A stretch of 8,314 nt of DNA, taken from positions 1 through 8,314 of the forward strand of contig JBCBJG010000141.1 of NCBI GenBank assembly GCA_038523655.1, read 5' to 3'. Below the pieces are notes generated by a model, which saw nothing but the letters and a program-made list of their open reading frames with translations, did no database searches and was not told the origin of the DNA. Numbering within the stretch: position 1 is the first letter of the stretch; each line of letters begins with the position of its first letter. Positions 1 to 5,896 of this stretch are shown one piece after another. Source of the DNA: CALHAX01 sp038523655. GTDB lineage: Bacteria > Pseudomonadota > Alphaproteobacteria > Rhizobiales > CALHAX01. The position numbers and the translations under genes were made by a program.

Positions 1-309
1 GAGACCGAGTTCGGCCAACCGCTAATGAACTCACTGTTCACCCTCGGCCTGATGATCGGGATTTCCGTCAACGACACGACGCTCGGGACAACGATCGCGA
101 ACCTCGGCATGACCGATGTCCGTTTTCCTGCACCGCTGTATCAGGGTGACACCGTTCACATTACGACGGAGGTTAAAGAGAAGCGGGAAAGCCGGTCCCG
201 TCCGGACGCGGGCATCGTGACCTTCGAGCACAAGACGTTCAATCAGGACGATGTGCTCGTCGCGATCTGTACCCGACAGGCTTTTATGCGCCGCACGCCG
301 GCCAACTGA
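1..309 (+). CDS. MaoC family dehydratase (enoyl-CoA hydratase-like), C-terminal part
   Basis: The reading frame is open from base 1 and ends in TGA at 307-309, giving the last 102 residues of a protein whose start lies outside the window. The visible part matches the C-terminal two-thirds of MaoC-type hotdog-fold hydratases that act on acyl-CoA thioesters in the cytoplasm. Recognisable stretches are EFGQPL, NSLFTLGLMIG, DTTLGTTIANLGMTDVRFP, QGDTVHI and the terminal FMRR. Family members are about 150 residues, so roughly 50 are missing, including the catalytic Asp/His segment; activity cannot be judged here. A CoA ester lyase gene starts two bases downstream, an arrangement typical of paired acyl-CoA hydration/cleavage enzymes (mesaconyl-CoA or methylmalyl-CoA type steps). 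The exact substrate is not visible. The ATG at 25 is an internal Met, not the start. Confidence 0.9.
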   Translation, partial: ETEFGQPLMNSLFTLGLMIGISVNDTTLGTTIANLGMTDVRFPAPLYQGDTVHITTEVKEKRESRSRPDAGIVTFEHKTFNQDDVLVAICTRQAFMRRTPAN

Positions 310-311
310 CC

Positions 312-1241
312 GTGCGTTCGCTCCTGTTTGTTCCGGGCGACGACGCCCGCAAGCTCGAAAAATCGGTTTCAAGCGACGCCGACGTCCTGATCGTCGACCT
401 TGAAGATTCCGTCGCGACATCCCGCAAGGACGATGCCCGCAGCATCATCCGCTCGTGGTGGGATGCATTCGGCAGCGAGGCGTCCGACCGCAGTCGTAAA
501 GCAGGCGGATCGGTGTCCCCGGCGCGCTTTTGTCTCCGCATCAACCCGCGTGGCGCGCCGGCATATGCCGCCGACGTCGCGCTTGCCGCTGAACTGCGGC
601 TGGCCATGGTGATGCTCCCGAAGGCGAACAGCGGTGCCGACGTAGCCACGCTCGCAGACGATCTCCGCAACCACAGCGAGGCACCCGACACGCGCCTCCC
701 CGCGATCCTCCCGCTTGTCACCGAGACGCCGCGTTCAATTCTTTCCCTCGCATCGTACCGCGACGCCGCTCAGCATCTCGCAGCGCTCACGTGGGGCGCT
801 GAAGACCTCGCGGTCGAACTGGGCGCGCAGGCCAACCGCGGGCCGGACGGTGAATTTTCTTCTCCATTCCGCATGGTGCGCGACCTCACGCTGATTGCGG
901 CGGCCGATGCGGGCGTGACCGCGATCGACACCGTTTTCACGGACTTCCGTGATCAGGAGGGCCTGGCGCGCGAGGCAGGCGCCGCGGCGCGCGATGGTTT
1001 CTCGGGCAAACTCGCGATCCATCCGGGACAGGTGCCGATCATCAATGCAGCCTTCACCCCGAGCGATGCAGCCATTGCCGAGGCGCAGGCAGTGATCGCA
1101 GCGTTCGCTGATGCGGGGCCTGACGCGGGGGTCGCAAGCGTCGACGGCCGCATGGTGGACGAACCACATCGACGCCAGGCCGAACGTCTGCTCGCCCGTG
1201 CTGCGCGCCTCAGTGACGCCGTCGATGACCGACGCGCCTGA
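312..1241 (+). CDS. CoA ester lyase, HpcH/HpaI aldolase / citrate lyase beta family
   Basis: This 309-residue cytoplasmic protein belongs to the Mg-dependent TIM-barrel family that cleaves or condenses CoA thioesters such as malyl-CoA, methylmalyl-CoA or citryl-CoA. Family hallmarks are in order: RSLLFVPG at the N-terminus (2-9), VDLEDSV (28-34), LRINPRG with the substrate-binding Arg (75-81), MLPKA (101-105), the TETP metal-ligand Glu near 138, WGAEDL with the metal-ligand Asp at 165, and GKLAIHPGQV (232-241). The length is normal. The start is a GTG two bases after the MaoC stop; no clear Shine-Dalgarno is seen, so translation probably couples to the upstream gene. No alternative start fits as well, because RSLLFVPG is the family's usual beginning. 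All key residues I can place are present, so it should be active. The family is certain; the substrate is not, though the MaoC neighbour favours a beta-hydroxyacyl-CoA lyase over a true citrate lyase subunit. Confidence 0.93.
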   Translation: MRSLLFVPGDDARKLEKSVSSDADVLIVDLEDSVATSRKDDARSIIRSWWDAFGSEASDRSRKAGGSVSPARFCLRINPRGAPAYAADVALAAELRLAMVMLPKANSGADVATLADDLRNHSEAPDTRLPAILPLVTETPRSILSLASYRDAAQHLAALTWGAEDLAVELGAQANRGPDGEFSSPFRMVRDLTLIAAADAGVTAIDTVFTDFRDQEGLAREAGAAARDGFSGKLAIHPGQVPIINAAFTPSDAAIAEAQAVIAAFADAGPDAGVASVDGRMVDEPHRRQAERLLARAARLSDAVDDRRA

Positions 1242-2109
1242 CATGCCATCGTCGGCCCATGATCGGATCGGCCTCGGCGTGGCACTCATGGCCGCCGCAA
1301 TGCTTGTGATCCCAGTCCGCGACGGTCTGGCGAAATCCCTCGTCGCCGAGATGTCGGTGTTCGCCATCGCCTGGGGCGCATATACCGCCGCGGCGGTGAT
1401 CGCGCTTCCAATTGCGCTCGCCCGCCACGGCGTTATGGCGGTCTGGCCTCCGGGGTTGCGCTCGCAAGCTGCCCGCACCGTTTTCCTCGTCAGCTCGATG
1501 ACGACCTTCTTTTTCTCCCTGCGATCGATCCCGCTTGCCGACGCGATTTCTGCATTCTTCATCGGCCCCTTCATCGCGGCCGCACTCGCACCCGTCGTGC
1601 TCGGAGAAAAAGTCGAACGGCGGGTCTACGTCGCGGTGATCGCAGGCTTTTCGGGCGTTCTCCTCGTGGTCCGACCGAGCGCGACCGTTGATCTGAACGT
1701 CGTCTGGGCGCTCAGTGCGGGCGCACTATTTGCGGCCTACATCCTCGCAACGCGCCGCGTCGCGACGCAGACGCCACCGCTCGCGACGCTTTCGTTTCAG
1801 TGCCTGCTCGGCGCGGTGCTGCTGACTCCGTTTGCGCTCGGTGACGGGCTGGCGGCGCCGAGCGCCTACAGCGGATTATTTCTCTCGATCGGTGCCGTGC
1901 AGGTCCTCTCGCACGTCATGTCGATCACCGCGTTCCGGTACGCAGCCGCGAATGTGCTCTCCCCGCTGGTCTATCTCGAGATCGTCGGGGCGACCGCAAT
2001 CGGTTATCTCGCGTTCGGCGATTGGCCAACGCCGATGACCTGGCTCGGAATTTTCATCATTGTGGCGGCCGGTGCGCTCGTTGCGGCACGCCGGGCGCCC
2101 CCCGATTGA
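1225..2109 (+). CDS. EamA/DMT-family inner-membrane transporter
   Basis: This 294-residue, strongly hydrophobic protein has about ten predicted membrane segments and the two-fold EamA repeat of drug/metabolite transporters. The first repeat ends around IPLADAISAFFIGPF and LGEKVERR (102-133). The second ends around AANVLSPLVYLEIVGA and FGDWPTP (241-270), at the equivalent position. Its likely role is export or uptake of a small metabolite across the inner membrane; the substrate cannot be read. The chosen ATG at 1225 overlaps the CoA lyase end by 17 bases, and an in-frame ATG at 1243 just past the lyase stop is an alternative. Neither has a convincing ribosome binding site, so coupling to the lyase is likely. 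The open frame continues upstream to 1111, but that stretch lies inside the lyase. Its position after the CoA enzymes suggests it moves a pathway substrate or product, which is inference. Confidence 0.92.
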   Translation: MTDAPDMPSSAHDRIGLGVALMAAAMLVIPVRDGLAKSLVAEMSVFAIAWGAYTAAAVIALPIALARHGVMAVWPPGLRSQAARTVFLVSSMTTFFFSLRSIPLADAISAFFIGPFIAAALAPVVLGEKVERRVYVAVIAGFSGVLLVVRPSATVDLNVVWALSAGALFAAYILATRRVATQTPPLATLSFQCLLGAVLLTPFALGDGLAAPSAYSGLFLSIGAVQVLSHVMSITAFRYAAANVLSPLVYLEIVGATAIGYLAFGDWPTPMTWLGIFIIVAAGALVAARRAPPD

Positions 2110-2126
2110 GCGTCGCCCGTCAGCCT

Positions 2127-2726
2127 TCAACCGGGCCGCTGCAGCGAGAAAAAGTCGTCGACCACCGCATAATCCATGTAGCCAAGCCGAGCGATCGGGC
2201 GCAGCGCGCGAATATCGACGCGTCCCTGGCGGATAACGTCGTCGGCAATGTGAATGCCGACCACGCGCCCGATGACGATCGCATAATTCCCCGCCGCGCC
2301 GTCGTAACCCGGCAAGTCGACCGTCTGATGGTGCAGACACTCGAACGCCACCGGGGATGCTGCCACGCGCGGTGGCGCGACCATGTGGCTGTCCGCCTTT
2401 TCGAGCCCGGCCAGTTCGAACTCGTCGACATCGGGCGGCACCGCGGCAGACGAGACGTTCATCGCCTCACGCAAGTCGTGGGTGGCGAGCGAGACGACGA
2501 ACTCACCCGTCTCCTCGATGTTGCGCTGGCTGTCCTTCCGCCCTCCGCTGCCGAAAACGAGGTAGTGCGGATTGTCACCCATCGCGTTGAAGTAACTGTA
2601 GGGCGCGAGATTGACGCGGCCCGCGGCGCTCACGGAGGAAATCCACCCAATCGGTCGCGGCACAACCAGCGCCTTGAAGGGATCGCGCGCCAGGCCGTGG
2701 GCATTTGTCGTCGCGTTATAGAACAT
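2127..2726 (-). CDS. Flavin reductase family protein (FMN-binding split barrel)
   Basis: This 199-residue soluble protein is of the flavin reductase-like / NADH:FMN oxidoreductase family, which binds FMN in a split beta-barrel. Diagnostic segments are the N-terminal DPFKALVVPRPIGWIS (15-30), GRVNLAPYSYFNAM (36-49), GRKDSQRNIEETGEFVV (62-78) and FECLHHQ (128-134). The Met at 2726 is chosen because these proteins begin just before the DPFKALVVPRPIGW block; the frame is open up to 2897, but that extra piece overlaps the neighbouring gene's 3' end and looks non-coding. The gene lies 71 bases downstream of the nitroreductase on the same strand, so the two are probably co-transcribed. Its stop is 17 bases from the convergent transporter gene. 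Members serve as reductase partners of flavin monooxygenases or as stand-alone oxidoreductases; the partner is not evident here. Confidence 0.92.
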   Translation of the reverse strand: MFYNATTNAHGLARDPFKALVVPRPIGWISSVSAAGRVNLAPYSYFNAMGDNPHYLVFGSGGRKDSQRNIEETGEFVVSLATHDLREAMNVSSAAVPPDVDEFELAGLEKADSHMVAPPRVAASPVAFECLHHQTVDLPGYDGAAGNYAIVIGRVVGIHIADDVIRQGRVDIRALRPIARLGYMDYAVVDDFFSLQRPG

Positions 2727-2797
2727 GGTGGTTTGTGGCCTCGTGGCGGCGCATTGCGGGTGCAGGTAGCTCTGGGCGCCCCTCCGGCATGCTTGTG

Positions 2798-3463
2798 TCA
2801 GCTTGTCGGGTTTGCCGCGCGCGCCTGTGCGTCGTCCGCGTCGGAGGTTACCGGCGTGTCGAAGGTTGCCTCCGCATCGCTTTTGGGTGGCTCCCACGCA
2901 GATACCGCACGCGCGAACTCGGGCCGAGCGCGCTCCTTCGGCGCCTCTTCTGCGGTTCCGAGATAAATGAACCCGGCGACCCGCTCACGCGCACCAAGCC
3001 CGAGCACACCGGCAACCCGCGCATCGTAGGCCAGCCATTCCGTGATCCATTGCCCGGCGAAACCACTCGCCGCCGCGGCATGGAGAATATTCTGGCAAAC
3101 TGCGCCGGCGCTTAACTCCTGTTCCCACTCGGGCACTGGTTTGCGATCCTGCAGCGACGAGATCACAGCGATCACCGTTGGCGCACGCAGAAACCGCTGA
3201 CGCTCTTTCTCGATTTCGTCGGCGGCAAAAGCGGACGGATCATCACGCAGCAACGACAGCCCAGCGACGATATCCGCGAAGGCGTGCCGCTGCGGTGGTG
3301 AGAAGGTCAGAATGCGCCACGGTTGGAGGATCTTGTGGTCCGGCACCCGGAGCCCGGCGGTGAGGATACGCGCGAGCGTCTCCGCATCCGGGCCGGGTGC
3401 GACGAGTTTCTTCGCGACGACTGATCGGCGCGTCAGCAGAAGGTCGAGCGCTGATGCGGACAT
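2798..3463 (-). CDS. Nitroreductase family protein, YdjA-like
   Basis: This 221-residue FMN-dependent NAD(P)H oxidoreductase belongs to the nitroreductase superfamily. Features include LLLTRRSV (8-15), an FMN-contacting motif at the N-terminus; GLRVPDHKILQPWR (37-50), typical of the compact YdjA subgroup; an SAGAVCQNILHAA helix (118-130); and GFAGQWITEW (134-143). YdjA-like proteins are usually about 185-195 residues. This one adds a C-terminal tail from about residue 191, rich in Asp, Ala and Thr and without recognisable structure. The start at 3463 is supported by a strong Shine-Dalgarno (GGAGGAA) ending four to five bases upstream and by the family N-terminus; the frame is open further, to 3598, but without similarity. 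It is the first gene of a two-gene flavoprotein unit with the flavin reductase-like gene. The physiological substrate is unknown; reduction of nitroaromatics or quinones is only a family-level guess. Confidence 0.93.
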   Translation of the reverse strand: MSASALDLLLTRRSVVAKKLVAPGPDAETLARILTAGLRVPDHKILQPWRILTFSPPQRHAFADIVAGLSLLRDDPSAFAADEIEKERQRFLRAPTVIAVISSLQDRKPVPEWEQELSAGAVCQNILHAAAASGFAGQWITEWLAYDARVAGVLGLGARERVAGFIYLGTAEEAPKERARPEFARAVSAWEPPKSDAEATFDTPVTSDADDAQARAANPTS

Positions 3464-3639
3464 CACTTCCTCCACAGGGTGCCGCGCCCGTTCCGGAGCG
3501 GCTGAGCAACATGCTATGTGTGTCGCTAGCGCACCGACCCGCCGCCACACAAGGCTGCGCGCCTGCCGACGGGCAGTCTGTTCGTCGCCCGGCAGCAAGC
3601 GATCAGCAGGCCTTCACCGGCCATCCGCAGGTATGAACG
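3464..3639. promoter_or_regulatory. Divergent intergenic region between nitroreductase and VWA operon
   Basis: This 176-base gap separates the minus-strand flavoprotein pair from the plus-strand VWA pair, so promoters for both units should lie here. On the minus strand TAGCAT (around 3512-3517) could be a weak -10 element, sitting within a small inverted repeat (ACAT-GCT-ATGT at 3509-3519), but no good -35 lies 17 bases upstream. For the plus strand I find no convincing hexamer pair. A weak GCAGG at 3627-3631 may serve as the ribosome binding site for the ATG at 3640. Location follows from gene layout; the individual elements are not established. Confidence 0.35.
3467..3473 (-). promoter_or_regulatory. 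Shine-Dalgarno of the nitroreductase gene
   Basis: Read on the minus strand, this site is GGAGGAA just ahead of the ATG at 3463. It is the clearest ribosome binding site in the window and decides the start against the longer open frame. Confidence 0.75.
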
Positions 3640-5880
3640 ATGCAGTCCATTCGCACCGTGACAGATCAGGTACGCCGCGCGTCGCCCACGACGCGCACAT
3701 CCTGTAATCGCGACCGGTTTCGGACAGAACGCACGACGGCGGCAGCAACCTTCGCGCGCATCGCTGCTACCGCGCTCGCAGTGCTCGTGATGCCTGTCGT
3801 GAGCGCCATCGAGGCCGGTGCTGCATCGGTTCACCCGCGGCAGGCACAAAGCGAAGCGACCATCGAGCAGGACGACGCCGCAGCTCCTTCCGAACCGCCT
3901 CGCGCGATCCTCATTTTCGACGGCAGCGGGTCGATGTGGGGCCGGATCGGCACATCGAACAAGTTTGAGGTCGCGCGCTCCGCACTCGGCGCAGTGCTTC
4001 CAAGCTACGATCGATCCATCGCGTTGGGGCTGATCGTCTACGGCCACCGTCGCGAAGCAAACTGCAATGATATCGAAGTGCTCGGCGCACCGGCTATCGG
4101 CCAGGCCCGTGACCTGATCGGCTCGATCGTGCGGCTCAAGCCCAAAGGAAAGACGCCGATCGCCTCTTCGCTGGAAAGCGCGGCAACCCTCCTCGGCCCG
4201 ACCCGACGTGGACACATCGTCGTCCTGACCGACGGAACCGAAAACTGCCGGAAGGATCTGTGCGAGACCGTCGACGCCGTCCGTGAGGCTGCACCCGGGG
4301 TGACCATCAGCACCGTGGCGCTCGGGCTGCGCCCGCGCGATCTTGCGCAGCTCCAGTGTGTGGCCGAACGCGGTGGCGGTCGCGCGGTCGTAGCTCGATC
4401 CGCCGATGAACTACGCGACGGCATAATCGCCGTCTTCGACGACATCGCCTCCGGCACGATTCTCGACGCCGGCACGGTGACCGCCGCCGTAGCTCCGGAA
4501 CCCAAACCCGCGCAGCCATTGGGCGACCCGCGCATCGAGTTGCATGCGCTCCAGTCCCCCACAGGACCGCTGATCGAAGATGCCGTGCGTTGGCGCATCA
4601 CCCGAACCGATACCGCGCGCCCGGCACCTCCGCTCGCACAAACGGCGCGCAGTCCCGTGCTCGATTTGGCACCCGGCAGCTACCGGATCGAAGCGCAGCT
4701 TGGAGCAGCGACCGTGCGCCGTGACGTGACACTGACGCCGGGCGACACGCGTTCGCTGCATCTGCCAATGAACCTTGCGCGCCTCGATCTGGCGCTGGCG
4801 AGCCCCCTGGCGCGCGGAGAGACTGTGGTACTGACGCCGGAGGGGGCGAGCGCCGCGGATACCGGCGCCGCAACCGGCCAACAGCCCACTATCGTTGCAC
4901 GGGATGGAGAAAAAGGCCGGCGGTTTTACCTCCCGCCCGGCGCCTACACGCTACGTCGGACGACCGTCACGGGGACCGATGCCCGTCCTCTTCGCCTCGC
5001 CGCCGGAGACGCGAAACGTGCCGCCTTCACCGAGCAGCGCGCCGCAGTCACGATCCGCACGACCCGCATGCCCGAGGGCAACCCGGCCAATGCTGAACCG
5101 CCGATGGATCTCGCCCGACACCTGACGACCGTGAGCCGCGCGACGGATGATGTCGTCGACCCGCTCGCTGTTGGTAGCGCGCCAGAGACGGGCGGTGCCA
5201 ACGTTTCAGAAGACGCTTGGCAGGAAGTCGCGCGCTCGGCAGCAACGGCGCCGACTTTCTCCCTCGAGCCCGGTCGCTACCGCGTCGTCAGTCAGCTCGG
5301 TCATGCGAGGACGGCGCGCGAATTCACGATCGATGCACCCGCCGCCGCGACCATCGAGATGCCCCACCGTGTCGCTCAGCTCACCGTGATGGCGGAAAAC
5401 CCGACCGACTTCACGCTGCCGAGACCACTTCGCTTGACGCTGACGCCTCTCGGCGCCCCGGCCACCCGGCGACTGATCGTGACCAGCCGCACTGCGCGGC
5501 CCTTGATGTTGAGTGCCGGGCGCTGGCGCGTGACGATGCACGCCGGAGATCTCAACCTTGCCAACTCGGCTGAGGTCACCCTCGCAGCCAACACCACGCA
5601 AACAACGCCAATCGGTTTCAATCCAGCGCGACTGGTGCTCGAAACCGGGAAGCCGGAAAGCGGGCAATGGCGCACCACCCGGTGGCAGATTTTCAGCGCG
5701 CAAAACACGGCCCCGGACGGAGAAATCTCGCGCACGGTCTGGTCCGGCAGAGGCCGTCGGCCGACCCTGCTCCTCATGCCGGGGCGATACCGCATTGTGG
5801 CCCGCCGGGACGGCAAGGCGGCCACCCGCACCGTGGATGTGGTCGGCGGTCTCACCCGTACCGTCCGATTGACGCCTTGA
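3640..5880 (+). CDS. Exported VWA-domain protein with intact MIDAS and beta-rich repeats
   Basis: This 746-residue protein begins with an Arg/Thr-rich stretch, then a hydrophobic segment (about 41-57) and a possible AGA signal-peptidase site near 61, so it is probably exported or membrane-anchored. A VWA domain spans roughly 88-270. It has a full metal-ion-dependent adhesion site: DGSGS (94-98), Thr172 in KGKTPIA and Asp198 in LTDGTENC. Four cysteines (142, 203, 208, 240) sit at positions usual for this bacterial VWA group and could pair as disulfides. From about 297 to the end I count five diverged beta-rich units, each with a core like L-x-PG-x-Y-R-I/V (LAPGSYRI, LPPGAYTL, LEPGRYRV, LSAGRWRV, LMPGRYRI). 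Such domains bind proteins or ligands through a metal ion; the partner is unknown. The second VWA gene starts 16 bases downstream, indicating an operon. The pre-signal stretch is long, so the true start may be later, for example GTG at 3658. Confidence 0.9.
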   Translation: MQSIRTVTDQVRRASPTTRTSCNRDRFRTERTTAAATFARIAATALAVLVMPVVSAIEAGAASVHPRQAQSEATIEQDDAAAPSEPPRAILIFDGSGSMWGRIGTSNKFEVARSALGAVLPSYDRSIALGLIVYGHRREANCNDIEVLGAPAIGQARDLIGSIVRLKPKGKTPIASSLESAATLLGPTRRGHIVVLTDGTENCRKDLCETVDAVREAAPGVTISTVALGLRPRDLAQLQCVAERGGGRAVVARSADELRDGIIAVFDDIASGTILDAGTVTAAVAPEPKPAQPLGDPRIELHALQSPTGPLIEDAVRWRITRTDTARPAPPLAQTARSPVLDLAPGSYRIEAQLGAATVRRDVTLTPGDTRSLHLPMNLARLDLALASPLARGETVVLTPEGASAADTGAATGQQPTIVARDGEKGRRFYLPPGAYTLRRTTVTGTDARPLRLAAGDAKRAAFTEQRAAVTIRTTRMPEGNPANAEPPMDLARHLTTVSRATDDVVDPLAVGSAPETGGANVSEDAWQEVARSAATAPTFSLEPGRYRVVSQLGHARTAREFTIDAPAAATIEMPHRVAQLTVMAENPTDFTLPRPLRLTLTPLGAPATRRLIVTSRTARPLMLSAGRWRVTMHAGDLNLANSAEVTLAANTTQTTPIGFNPARLVLETGKPESGQWRTTRWQIFSAQNTAPDGEISRTVWSGRGRRPTLLLMPGRYRIVARRDGKAATRTVDVVGGLTRTVRLTP

Positions 5881-5896
5881 GCGGAGTTGCGCGTCC

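Noticed and set aside
735..1574. 279-codon minus-strand open frame opposite the CoA lyase and transporter genes.
   Set aside because: It spans two unrelated, well-supported plus-strand genes and shows no domain signal.
2022..2966. 314-codon plus-strand open frame opposite the flavin reductase gene.
   Set aside because: The opposite strand encodes a protein with clear family motifs, while this frame shows Arg-rich, motif-free sequence and would overlap the transporter gene end.
3555..3600. Short CTGCC-GACG-GGCAG hairpin in the divergent intergenic region, considered as an operator or riboswitch element.
   Set aside because: The stem is only five base pairs in very GC-rich DNA and no larger conserved architecture is visible, so chance is a sufficient explanation.
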